A stretch of DNA of 64,000 nucleotides from Macrosoma leucophasiata. Lineage: Eukaryota > Arthropoda > Insecta > Lepidoptera > Hedylidae. Both the position numbers and the translations under genes were made by a program. The DNA is taken from positions 1,880,001-1,944,000 of the forward strand of contig JAWQUS010000003.1 of NCBI GenBank assembly GCA_036365455.1, given 5' to 3'. The first letter of the stretch is position 1. Each line of letters begins with the position of its first letter. The notes under the pieces are model-generated. The model saw nothing but the letters and a program-made list of their open reading frames with translations. It searched no databases and had not been told where the DNA came from. Below are positions 1-10,651 of the stretch, one piece after another.

Positions 1-27
1 TTATTAAGAGCTAAAAAAATTCTCTAA

Positions 28-564
28 CTATACATATGGATTCCAATTGCTTCCATCCTCGGGATGTAAGCTATTTGTAATCAATAACACCACATCAACA
101 ATCCACCAGATACCTAAACCACCCAGAGTTAATAATTTACCCACGGCTGTGCCAGTCTGTCCCAAACAGAATCTATCCATGCCAAGAAAACCGAGAAGTA
201 TGCTGTAAATTAGTGTAGTAGTAAAATAATGGCCAGAATATCGCACGCACGGAAAACCATCACGCAAGAAACTCCTACTGCCAAAACACTCAATTCCATC
301 CAGTGCTTTGCACTGCACTTTAGTCATTTCTACATCTTCGTATCTAACCCCACCAAATTTGACACAGCCATGTCCCACGGTATCTTTCGCGGTGTGATTC
401 CCTTTGTGGTCCACTGGTTCGTCACAGTCCAGGAATTCCAGCGGTAGAAAATTACACTTCACCAAAGGCCCAAGAGGACGGTAGGGCTCTTTAGATGGAT
501 CGCCTTCAGACGAACTTTTCAATGTTATGAGGATTGTGCAAACAAAAGTTAAGTAGTATCTCAT
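28..564 (-). CDS. TM2D2: TM2 domain-containing protein 2 (TM2D2-like)
   Basis: A complete 178-residue single-exon frame. Residues 1-17 form a hydrophobic signal peptide. A cysteine-rich luminal region follows (Cys37, 47, 67, 85, 93, 106), then a TM2 domain: a helix at about 113-128, the DRF motif at 130-132, the stretch [17 protein letters not shown], and a second helix ending near 164. The tail GSNWNPYV resembles the GSNW tail of vertebrate TM2D2. The block VDHKGN...GCVKFGG...ALDGIEC separates TM2D2 from TM2D1 and TM2D3. Family knowledge: in flies the three TM2D proteins act with Notch signalling and endolysosomal function; the DRF motif recalls GPCR loops. Nothing in the sequence proves a biochemical activity. 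The start is the only upstream Met that gives a signal peptide. Fly orthologue: amaretto, from memory. Confidence 0.93.
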   Translation of the reverse strand: MRYYLTFVCTILITLKSSSEGDPSKEPYRPLGPLVKCNFLPLEFLDCDEPVDHKGNHTAKDTVGHGCVKFGGVRYEDVEMTKVQCKALDGIECFGSRSFLRDGFPCVRYSGHYFTTTLIYSILLGFLGMDRFCLGQTGTAVGKLLTLGGLGIWWIVDVVLLITNSLHPEDGSNWNPYV

Positions 565-764
565 TTTGTTGTAAGATTATCGTATAAACACTTCAATTAT
601 TTTGTATAGTTTTTCATTTCGATATTATGTTATGCGATTTTCTTGAGATATAAATCGGGAAAATGATCTTGATCTGGAAATGAAATTGAATGCAACTTCA
701 ACATTTTCAGTTCTTAAGAAATGTCAAAAATGACAGAATGACAAACAAAAGCCAAAATAATTTT
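565..764. other. 5' flank of TM2D2
   Basis: AT-rich upstream DNA of the minus-strand TM2D2 gene. I see no clear TATA box or conserved element. A run of T at about 761-772 marks the edge of the duplicated segment that starts next. Confidence 0.3.
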
Positions 765-1507
765 TTTTTTTTGGTATTATGGCATTGCTATTACGCATAT
801 TGCCAGTATCAAGTAAAACGATATTTCGTATTTATTTAAGCAGCGTAAAAGTTAGTTTAATATAGTCATCAAGTATAATATGTGAGTATCAAGTTTATAA
901 GTTATCAAGTATAATATGTCAGTCAAGTGAGTTACAATCAAATTATTCGAGTAAAGCGATGACTACTTTACCAGTAAAAATGAAAAAAGGCATGCTCCGA
1001 TGGTTCGGGCATATAGAAAGAATGTCGAATGAGCGAATGACTAAACAGATATACAATCCGAATGTGGATGGTTGCAGAGGCCCAGGAAGACCAAGGCTGA
1101 CCTACCATGACCAAATAGGTCGAGTTCTGTCTGATGGTGGGGTCAAAAGTCTTAGGAATCGGCGTGCATGTATGAAGAGAATGATGAAGGTAGACGAGGC
1201 ACGAGAGGTTTGTCAGAACCGGGATGTCTGGCGCTCTACACTCTCTGCCTACCCCGTTAGGGACCTGGCGTGAAGATACATACATACATACATACTTTAC
1301 CAGAACATTTACAATGAAGTTTTGGAGGCAACCTGAAAGGTCGTGTTTTCGCACTGTTATTCTATTTCACTAGACACGGGCACTGTAACAAACCTATATC
1401 AAACAAAATGCCACCAACTTTATTCAATATAACTTAAAAATACACCAAGGAAATGAAATAAAATAAGAGCACCATACGCCTCTTTCAAGGTTCCCGCCAA
1501 AAACCCA
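765..1507 (+). pseudogene. Duplicated ORF-like segment with presequence-like N-terminus, interrupted
   Basis: The segment starts near an ATG at about 780 reading MALLLRILPVSSKTIFRIYL, an Arg/Ser-rich, acid-free stretch like a mitochondrial targeting sequence, then meets stops. After an RTE insertion (975-1292) it resumes with LPEHLQ, a stop, then SFGG and RVFALLFYFT. The reverse complement of about 51433-51800 carries the same sequence with the frame more open. I do not recognise the parent protein. It may be a decayed gene start, a retrocopy, or untranslated DNA that happens to be open. It lies divergent to TM2D2. Confidence 0.4.
975..1292 (+). mobile_element. 5'-truncated RTE-type non-LTR retrotransposon tail
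   Basis: Encodes the C-terminal tail of a non-LTR ORF (LRWFGHIERM, GCRGPGRPRLTY, VWRSTLSAYPVRDLA), then a 3' tail of ACAT repeats. An 11-bp target-site duplication, TACTTTACCAG, flanks it at 964-974 and 1293-1303. The piece is inserted in the duplicated segment 765-1507. Confidence 0.8.
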
Positions 1508-2198
1508 AAATCAATTTGCAAATACTTTTTAAGCGTAAACCACTGTTGGATTAAAACATTATGCCACCGAAAACAATAAGTATTGTTCTCATTAGAAAAA
1601 CACCATGATCCATTTAATGAAACACACTAATGACTACAAAAGAGTGTAAAGATTAACAAAATGACGAAATCTTATTGAAATTAATATTCTCAAAAACATT
1701 AGACTCATCGGTTGTGTTAAAAATATGCCAGACACGCCCATTTCCATAGACACATACAGGGCATGTTCCATTCATCGACTACAACGCTCTTTGTATCGCT
1801 CCATCTAAAGCCCGTGGTCATCGCAGGCGATCGTTGGACCTTATAGATGACGTCATTGTCCGCGACCGCATCGCCCACAAAATATTGGTGGGTTGGAGTG
1901 GGCTTTCACCAAAATTCGAAAAAAAAAACGATTTCCAGTCCAGTCGTTGCACTGAAAAGATTCCCCGACAACGCCCGCGGCCTTTTTACGTTACTGGAAC
2001 GGCAATTTCAGCGGTCGTGGTCGCGGTCGATATTTGGAACGTAACGAGACTATGACGTCAGCCGTTGATTTGACAGATATCACATTTGACATATTTGTCA
2101 TTGTGTGATTACTGTGATTTTTTTTGTGAACACAGCTCTACTGCTCTACACTGATGATTTTCATCGTTTTACGGCATTAATTAAGTGGTTTATCTATA
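1508..2198 (+). promoter_or_regulatory. SCYL2 upstream region with two CRE-like palindromes
   Basis: About 690 bp before the SCYL2 start codon. The part 1730-2070 is richer in CpG than its surroundings and holds two perfect TGACGTCA octamers (1848-1855 and 2053-2060), the CREB/ATF consensus. This is plausible as a promoter or 5' UTR, but no transcript evidence is visible. Short open frames here (for example 1834-2055) match nothing I know. Confidence 0.35.
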
Positions 2199-5100
2199 AT
2201 GGAAGTGTTTAACAAATTTTATTCATCGGTTAGTAATACAGTGTCACAGTTGTCCGGCGTGCTTCCCGGTAACCCCGTTACAAGAGAGTTCGAAGCCACT
2301 CAATACATCGCTAGTGCAGGCCCAGGTACGGAAAATACGCTTTATATCTTGAAATAACGTATCTTATGGGATAAAATAATAATTTCTACATTAGCGATGT
2401 GTCAAGGATTAGTATAAGTGCGAAATGAATCGTGTAGAGATAATCTGGGTGGTGCAATTGATCTTATTTTTTTGTACAGTCTACCACAGATCAGCCTAAG
2501 CAAAACCATTGGCAAAATAGCTCCTATTATAGCTTTAGTTGTCACTGACTATACTTCAAGGATATATTCAGTTTCAGAACATGATTGTTTTCATGATAAC
2601 AGCTCCTGAACAGATGTAGAAAGTGTTTATATGGTACCTTTACTATAATTGCTCATGTTTTTTTTTAAATAAGCATGCAGTGTGCATATGTGTGCATATA
2701 AAGCCTAATTTACATTACTACTACTAATACGGTACTAATGTATAGGGTTGCCAAAGTGGTTATTTTCTCTTAAAACTGCTGTATCTGTTTCATACGTACT
2801 ATCAACCCCAAAAACACATCCTTAGGGGTTTATTTTCACAAAATCGTATCTTAGGTGCCTACGTGCTTTAAAAGAATCGCTATCCAAAATTTGGAACTTC
2901 TAACACTTGCAGTAAATGAAATTTAATTCTAACTATCAACTCTAAAGGGTTATTTAGGGTTTGAATTACACAAAATACCTTTTTGTACCTAGTGAGCACC
3001 AGCATCCTAATCAAAACCACCACAAATTTGAAACTCCTAGCACTTATATGTCATGAGATTACATGATGAGTGAGTGACGATTGGCTTGTATTATATTAAT
3101 GTGAACATGCTCGTTGCGCTTTGTTCCATTCATGACATAAAAAATCTTTTTTTGAAACAACTGTGTTCTAAATTGATTGAATGTATGCATAAAAAATTAG
3201 AAGATTCCATAAACTGGTTTCACTAATAAGAATATTTGAAATGATATATAAATATTGAATGTTAAGTCAAGGATATTGATTAACTTTACTGATAACACAC
3301 AGCTTAATTGGACACTGACCTTTTTATAACTTCTTAAAAGGTTTATTAAAAGGCCATTCATAAATTACGTCATGCTTATTGGGTATTTTCGACTCCCGTC
3401 TCCCCCTTTGTTACGTTTTTTCTCCGCTTTTTACTATCTTAACATGCACAGTCACACTTGACAACAATCCACCTCTCCCTTTTTTTTATGTATTGGAAGT
3501 GGTAAACAAGCATGCAGTTCACATTGATGATAAGTGATGACTGCAGCCTATAGACACCCACACAAAGACCAAGGTTAAAATGTAGATGTGTTGCCACTCC
3601 TGAGACATAAGGTGTTATGCCTCTGTGCCGAAAATTACAGGGCTGTACATTACCACCTGACCGGAACACAATAGTCCTGAACGCTACCATTTAGCGGCAA
3701 GTATATTAGGTAATGCGATGGTGCCTACACCCGCGAGCTCCGTCACTGGAGCTCTACCACCAGTAAAAATTGATTGCGAACATATTTTCCTGTCTAAACC
3801 TAACTAACTTTTAGTAACTTCACATCTGTAATTAAAAAGGCCCAAAGCAGAGGTAAAAACATGTATTCAAGCATATAGTTCCTTTATTAAAAAATAATTT
3901 TCAGGTCTTCTATGGAAAGTGTACAAGGGCTATAAGAAATCAACAAAGCAAGAAGCTTCAATATTTGTATTTGAGAAAAAACAGTTGGAGAGATGGTCAA
4001 AAGCAGACAAAGATATCATGTTGGACATACTCAAACGAGGGATAGTACAATTGACCAAACTTAAACACCCACAAATATTAACTGTTCAACACAGTTTAGA
4101 AGAAAGTAGAGAGAGTTTAGCATTTGCTACAGAACCAGTATTTGCTAGTCTTGCAAATATTTTAGGCAACACAGAAAATATGCCACAACCCATCCCTAAT
4201 CACTTAGTTAACTATAAACTCTATGAAGTAGAAATAAAGTATGGTTTAATGCAAATTGCTGAAGGATTAGTCTTTCTACACAATGATGTAAAATTACTAC
4301 ATCATAATATATGCCCGGAATCTATAATTGTAAACCAGCAAGGTGCTTGGAAAATTTTTGGTTTTGATTTCTGCATTGCTAATCAAAGTTCCCCTGGCGC
4401 AGCGCCATTTTGGCCGTTCAATGAGTATTGTCAAGCAATGCCAGCTTTGACACAACCAACATTAGATTACTTGGCTCCAGAATATGTCCTTTCGGCATCC
4501 CATTCGCCAGCAAGCGATATTTACTCCCTTGGCATGATGACATACACAGTACATAGCACTGGACACCAAACTTTAGGGAATATAGGTACTGATTATTCGA
4601 AATACAAACGTTTCGCCAATGAAATGAGAAATTTGCCGCCTTCACGATTGCTGTGTGTTACCGAAGGCTTGAGAGAATACGTGAAATTAATGTTGAACGT
4701 GACGCCAGAATTAAGGCCGGACCCGCATCAATTTTTAAAGGTAAACAACTATTATTATATCAATAATAAATTATATTAGGTTTCTTTGAGTTATACATAT
4801 ACCTACCTACCTACATTCAGAAAAATATTAACAGCGTTATTAATTTTTCATACCCAATTCATCACTTCCGCCGAAACATGTCCACTGATGAACAAAAGCA
4901 TTCCCTAAAGATGCCCACAGTAAAGTTGTGAGTCGTTATGAAGGAATATGCCATAATCGCCACGCTTGGCCAGACGCTGCTCTGCCCATCCCGCGGTATT
5001 CTATTTACTACCGTATTTTATATTAAGCAGTGGTTTGACCGCCATTTGTTCAGTTGACGACACTAGAGGAAGAATTCTCATCCGCTCGTGGGCGGTGGGA

Positions 5101-8100
5101 TCCTCACGTCATGATGCCTACCATACCCAATTGTTGTTTTAAATTCTAATGAAATATCTTTGTCATAGATCCCATACTTCGAAGACGTCGGCGTGAAAAC
5201 ACTCAACTACCTAGATTCTCTATTTCAATGGGACAACTTACAAAAGTCACAATTTTACAAAGGTCTCCCCCAAGTCATCCAGAAAATGCCGCACAGAATA
5301 TGCATATACCGGATCTTGCCTTGTCTCTGCAAAGAGTTTGTCAATCCGCCCATGGTGCCATTCGTATTACCAAACGTATTGTTGATCGCTGAGAATTCTA
5401 GTAAAGAAGAATACGTGAAATATATATTGCCAGTTTTGAAACCAGTGATGACGATACAGGATCCGATACAGATATTATTAATATTTATGCAAAAGATGGA
5501 GCTATTGCTCAAGTTGACGCCAGGAGAGGAAGTGAAGAGTGATATTCTTCCAATGTTGTACAGAGCGTTGGAATCAGATGCTCAACCAATACAGGAACTT
5601 TGTTTATCTGTATTACCAACATTTGCTTCGTTGATAGACTATCCAGCGATGAAAAACGCTTTATTACCGCGTATAAAGAAGTTATGTAAAGGCACAAATT
5701 ATATATCTGTGCGCGTGAATTGTCTGTTATGTTTGGGCAAATTGTTGGAGCATTTGGACAAATGGTTGGTCCTGGATGAGATTATACCTTTCCTTCCTCA
5801 AATACCGTCTAGAGAGCCGGCGGTATTGATGGGGATTCTTGGTAAATATGTTGAAAATTACGATAAAACTCCGTTCAAAAATGTCATACAATCTAAGGTG
5901 TTCTAGGCGTTCTTAGATTTGGGGTGCTACACTCATTGAAATAAAACTATTTTTGAGGACTTATCTCGCGTATATTAAACTAAATGAAAATGAATACACT
6001 CATATTTTAATTGAGGTTATTGATGGCGACTGTTAGCATTATGTGGCCCTGTAAATTTAATCCCAGCCGCACCAGCCTGTAAGACCACAAATACCATAAG
6101 TAATTTCGCTTTCATCCTGAACTGAACGCTGCGCAAGGCGTTTACGAGATCTATGAAGAGATTTTGAAACTGGAGGCCGCCCCTAACTGAAATGCTTTCG
6201 TTTAGGACGTTATCTTGTCAGATTCGTAACGCCTATTAAAACATTTTGCTGTTAGTTATATGCGGACGAAGTGACTTTCAGGAAAAAGCTGGGTGGTACG
6301 AAACTGATGAGATGTTGTCGTAATCGGAAGCTAAACGAAAGCATTTGAGTTAGGCGGTCGGCCACCTGACTGTCAAATGGCTCTAACTCACTAGGAACGC
6401 CATGGCGACGTCGCTGGTTACGTATCCAAGCACCTAGTAATAATAATAATAATATTGATGCAGTCAGAGAGAGGTCCCGCCGAATATAACTAATTACAAA
6501 GTAGCTCAAAATTCTCGAAAGGGCCTCTACGTGTTGGACCCCCTATGTCCCCGCGCAAGCCTGACGAAGGTACGGGGTTCAAAGTGGATCCCGTGCTGAC
6601 GAGAAACGTAATAATAATAAAACTCTTTATTGTACACCAAAACAATTAGGACTTTCACGATACATAAAACATTTTGCACAATTCGCGGTCTTATAGCTAA
6701 AAGCGATCAGCTAGTATTGTAATATATGATACCTAACTCGCCTGGCCACCGTGTGGCGACGTCTACACACCAATCACCATACTAACTGCTTGGACACGGA
6801 GCCAGCAACGTGGCCATGGCATCCTAGTTTATACAATCTGATTTTAAAGTTGAGGTTAATTCTCCAATTATCTGTTTCATCATCATCATATCAGCCATAA
6901 GACGTCCACTGCTGAACATAGGCCTCCCCCAAGGACCTCCATGCCGACCGATCGGAAGCGACGTGCATCCAGCGGGTACCTGCAGTCTTGATCAGGTCGT
7001 CGGTCCATCTTGCAGGTGGACGTCCTACGCTGCGTTTGCCGATACGTGGTCTCCACTCGAGAACCTTTCTGCCCCAGCGGCTATCGGTTCTCCGAGCTAT
7101 GTGCCCTGCCCATTGCCACTTCAGCTTGGAAATCTGCTTGGCTATGTCAGCGACTTTCGTTCGCCTACGGATCTCCTCATTTCTTATTCGATCCAGTAGG
7201 GAAACGCCGAGCATAGCCCTTTCCATTGACCGCTGAGTGACTTGGAGCTTTCGTACGAGACCCATAGTGAGAGACCACGTCTCGGCACCGTAGGTCATCA
7301 CCGGTAAAACGCACTGGTTAAAGACTTTCGTCTTCGAGGACTGCGGGATGTTTGACGAGAAAACGCTTCTTAACTTCCCGAACGCTGCCCAGCCGAGTTG
7401 GATTCGGCGAATGACCTCTTTCTCGAAGTTCGACCTGCCTAGTTGGTTTGTCCTAAATAGACGTAGTCGTCGACAACTTCGAGCATCGAGTTCCCAACGG
7501 ACACTGGAGTGGGCGATACAAGGTTATTGAACATGACCTTGGTCTTATCCATGTTCATTTTAAGGCCCACTCTTTGGGACACTCGATTGAGGTCTTCGAG
7601 CGTCACTCGATTGAGGTCTTCGAGAGTCTTCGATTATCTGTTTAATTGCTCAATAATTCAGGTTTCTTTTATAATTCTAGGTATTTACAAATTGGCTCTA
7701 AGCCATAAGAAGTTAGGTATAACAAAGGAGGTGATGGCAACGAAAGTACTGCCTTTCTTAATTCCTCTTTGCGTGGAGAATGGTCTGACGTTGAATCAAT
7801 TCAACGCTCTAATATCGCTTGTGAAGCAGATGATATCGAAAGTTGAAGACGAACATCGAGCGAAATTGGAGCAGTTGAACTCTATTCAGAACGAATCTAA
7901 GTAAGTTATTTTTTTTTCCCTTTATTATAGTATAAATTAACAAAGTTTTAACATCATATCACTTAATGCTAGCATTGAAAAAACCACTAAGGTTTGTTAG
8001 TATGCTAACCTAATTTATGTCGGAAGGCAGGTAAAAAACTGTACATACAATAATTTAGTTGAAAAGAATCTATAAACCTAAGATACATACCTACGAAGGA

Positions 8101-10011
8101 AACAAAACATGCAATACAGAGTTTAAGAGTTAGGTAGATATGTACTAAGTTGGGTAAATATACTTAAAGTATTGTTACTATCAAAATGACGCATTTTAAC
8201 AATGAGTCATTTCGATGAACCAATAAATAAATAAATGAATAGTCTGGTAGATATTTTGTTGGAATTAACTTATTTTGAAATTTTGTAAATTAGTGAGAAA
8301 ATTTGCTTTGAGTTTCACTTTGATGTTATTAGTTGTTAGACTATCACGCAAGTCCGTAAGTATGCAACATGCTTAGTTTAGATTTCCATAATAGTGAATA
8401 GGTGTAGCAGACGGATTTTTGCCGATGATAATCTCATAAGTATTTTTGGGGTAATTGATCAAATCATTTTTTTAAATAATTTTCCTTGGACTAATAAAAT
8501 AAACAATTATTATTCAATATTCCATCTCGAGAGACCAAATGAAAAAACCTCATAATTTTCATTATGAGGTTTTTTATTTAAAGAAGGTGGCAATCAAGCA
8601 TGCAGTTCATATTGATGTTATGTGATGACTACAGCCTATAGACACACACTAAGACCAGAGGTCAAAATGCGTTGCCACCCCTGAGACCTTGTCATGGTAT
8701 ATATCTTATTTTGACGGAGTAATCTAGAACCTCATAGTTGTTATCTCTCTCTGTCTACTATCTCTGTGATAGTTAGTACGGGGCCAAATATAATGAGGTA
8801 ACGAAATAACATAGGAAGTTTCACCAACTATAATTGATCGCTAATTGCCATTACAGAGTAATGGAGCAAACTCTTTCGACGTCAGAAAACCTGGTGCCCG
8901 CGCCCCCAGCTCAGAACGACATTGATAAAATGTTTTCTGGCCTGGGTCTCGACCCCTTTGCCTTCAGTGGTCCGGCGCCTGAGAAGTCACAACCAGTTTT
9001 GCCGACCAGCGACAGCGGGTCTTTGAGTTTAGAGGAAAAACAGAGGTAAGCAGTCTTATTGACTGTAATAGCTGATGTAATCACTTTGCTACTAGAAGGT
9101 AAACATTCCTAAAAATTGTATCAATATACATACCAATATGGCTTCTAAAATAATCAGAATTAAAGTTAAGTAGTTGATAGAATCTTCAGTTGCTATTTCT
9201 TCAGTTTGTTGTTTTAAGAATTAGTTGTAAGATGATAAAATGTTATGAAGACATGACAAACCCAGAATTTTACTTGTCAATACGAACACGCTTAAGTGCT
9301 CAAAAGTACTCTTCTTTGTACTTGTCAAAAGAGCAAATATATAGAATAACTACATATTTGAATATTGAATAACATAACTCGAATTATTGTTTCAGGTTAG
9401 CACAGCAACAAGAGACCGCTAGGAAGTTCTCTCGACAGTCCCAACCAACAGCAATTGCAGCACCCACCGCGATCCCACCCCCCACTCAGTCCAAACCTGT
9501 AGATTTAACCAGTTCACTCCTCCAGACAAATCTCAGTCAACTGTCACTAAAACCGTATAGTCCTGCCAATCCCAACCAAAACACATTACCGATGCCTAAT
9601 TATAATAGTTCAAATCTAATGGGGAATTCAACTCAGAGCAATGTTGGGTATCAGGCTTCTAAACCTATGGGATTCGACAGTCAACTTGCTCTGCCACCGA
9701 ATACGGGCTGGAGTCCAATGAGCGGGAGTTACGCGAGTCCATCCGGCAATTTCACGTCACCACCCGGAAATTTCTCATCACCACCCGGAAATTTCTCATC
9801 GCCGCCCGGAAATTTCACATCACCGCCCGGAAATTTCACGTCACCGTCCGGAAATTTCAACAATAAATGGACGAATAATCAGAACAGTCAAGTAAATATG
9901 AAACAAGATTGGTCCGCCTTCGAATCTCTTCTGCCTAACCAGAGTCAAAGCAGTAGTAATAATAACGTAAAAAAATTGAATGACAGTGAAATGATGGATT
10001 TGTTGAGTTAG
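2199..10011 (+). CDS. SCYL2: SCY1-like protein 2 (SCYL2/CVAK104-type pseudokinase)
   Basis: Six exons: 2199-2325, 3905-4740, 5169-5841, 7681-7900, 8857-9045, 9396-10011. All junctions are GT-AG and in phase, giving 886 residues (human about 930). Residues 30-325 form a degenerate kinase domain: the catalytic loop reads HHN (175-177) where active kinases have HRD, and the DFG site reads GFDFC (195-199). Residues 330-620 are helical HEAT-type repeats, very close to human SCYL2 (FVNPPMVPFVLPNVLLIAE, IQILLIFMQKM, GITKEVMATKVLP). The C-tail is disordered, with a DPF motif (GLDPFAF, exon 5) that could bind the AP2 appendage, then tandem GNF(S/T)SPP repeats. Family knowledge: SCYL2 sits on clathrin-coated vesicles and helps endosome/TGN sorting. 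The introns carry many transposon insertions. Confidence 0.95.
3481..3768 (-). mobile_element. Bm1-like SINE (SCYL2 intron 1)
   Basis: Near full-length copy of the most common repeat here. In sense direction the family begins with a GGTAGAGCTCC block, has a centre GTGTTCAGCACTATCGTG, and ends TGCATGCTTGTTTGCCAC plus an A-rich tail. The order of blocks (GGTGGTAG start, TGTCTATAGGCT, CACTTAACA) resembles Bombyx Bm1. Confidence 0.75.
4860..5121. mobile_element. 262-bp insertion with 11-bp target-site duplication
   Basis: Lies in SCYL2 intron 2 between two copies of CATACCCAATT (4849-4859 and 5122-5132). It shares segments such as AATCGCCACGCTTGG and CATCCCGC with 59480-59750, so it belongs to a repeated family. 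I cannot place the family; the long duplication fits a non-LTR retroposon or SINE. Confidence 0.65.
6175..6362. mobile_element. MITE with long terminal inverted repeats (SCYL2 intron 3)
   Basis: The two ends are inverted copies over about 50 bp (AAATGCTTTCGTTTA, then CTTGTCAG/CATCAGTTTCGTA). The same termini bound a longer element at 51368-51925, so this is a short member of that family. Confidence 0.6.
6440..6605 (+). mobile_element. 5'-truncated non-LTR 3' end
   Basis: Ends GTGCTGACGAG followed by an AATAATAA-type tail. The same 3' end occurs on the minus strand at 34284-34607 and 37283-37770, each truncated at a different 5' point, which is the pattern of LINE reverse transcription. Confidence 0.6.
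6606..6850 (-). repeat. LINE-type 3' UTR fragment (CTCTTTATTGTACAC family)
   Basis: Shares the start AATAATAATAAAACTCTTTA, TTGTACAC and ACATAAAACA-like words with 35745-35850. In the minus direction it carries AATAAA near its end. Probably the 3' end of a separate LINE family; no coding remains. Confidence 0.4.
6878..7632 (-). mobile_element. 5'-truncated RTE-type retrotransposon with 11-bp TSD
   Basis: Sits in SCYL2 intron 3, antisense to the gene, between copies of ATTATCTGTTT (6867-6877 and 7633-7643). The minus strand encodes the end of a reverse transcriptase ORF (MTYGAETWSLT, LKWQWAGHIARRTDSRWG, GRPPARWTDDLIK). The tail is ATGATGATG. At the 5' junction a unit of about 22 bp (CACTCGATTGAGGTCTTCGA) is present twice, perhaps made at integration. 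Confidence 0.85.
8542..8575. repeat. 15-bp perfect hairpin
   Basis: Arms AAAAAACCTCATAAT and its exact complement around a TTTC loop, in SCYL2 intron 4 just before a SINE. It looks like a rho-independent terminator but cannot be one in an animal nuclear gene. Origin unknown. Confidence 0.5.
8584..8790 (-). mobile_element. Bm1-like SINE, older subfamily, partial (SCYL2 intron 4)
   Basis: Holds the 3' part of the SINE and a degraded centre. It has the variant words TTGCCACCCCTGAGACCT and CTCTGTGATAGTTA that mark a second subfamily. Confidence 0.6.
9739..9861 (+). repeat. Six tandem 21-bp units coding GNF(S/T)SPP in SCYL2
   Basis: Units start at about 9745, 9766, 9787, 9808, 9829 and 9850 with exact 21-bp spacing, so the frame is kept. 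They code for a Gly-Asn-Phe-Ser/Thr-Ser-Pro-Pro repeat in the disordered SCYL2 tail. Unit number may vary between individuals. Confidence 0.9.
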
Positions 10012-10651
10012 TAAAAGACAGTTGAATTCTGGTTTATAGGCTTGTAGAAATGGGTAGTTTGGACGTTAAGTTCATTCAATCTATGTGAGGGTGCTTGGCT
10101 CTGCTTCAGTTCCCATCAAACTAATTAGCAACAAATTAGCTGCAAATTCCCATATATTATTTATTGAATTTTGCTGTTTTTGTCATGCTAGCTTGATGGG
10201 GCTCTAAAAGAAGAGTTAAGTAAGAGACCATGTTGCAGGTCGGCAATTGACACGAATTTCTTAGAATTATTGTCTTGACACGATAATTACTACTCAGCTT
10301 AGAGTTAAAACTACAACTAACTGTATAACTAGAAAGAACGATGACGCGCAACAAACCAAGGTTTTTTTTCCACTCTCCAATTCGAAATTCAAATTGATAT
10401 TTCACCATCTTTTATTAGTCATCATGAGCTTAAGCGATATTGCAGTGAAACTGGGTCCACGTCATCAAGTTAAGTTGTGATTGACCCGCAGGGATCTCCT
10501 TTAGGCACTTGTGGAAATATGTCTAGGCTGAGAGCCCTCTGCACTCTCCGATTGTCTGGTGAAGTATACTAGTGCCGTCTCGAGACGGGCCGACTCCTAT
10601 TAAAAAAAGAATCTTGTCAATATAATTTCTCAAAGCAATGCTCTTCTCGAA
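10012..10651. other. SCYL2 3' flank, no further gene seen
   Basis: AT-rich DNA after the SCYL2 stop codon. It should contain the 3' UTR, but I find no convincing AATAAA close to the stop. A short segment at 10440-10600 is GC-richer and may be an old repeat. Confidence 0.3.

Noticed and set aside
1834..2055. 73-codon frame before SCYL2 as an upstream gene or ORF
   Set aside because: Two overlapping frames are equally open in CpG-rich DNA and neither shows a known motif; more likely promoter or 5' UTR.
8542..8575. Rho-independent terminator
   Set aside because: The hairpin plus T-run fits, but the site is an intron of an animal nuclear gene.
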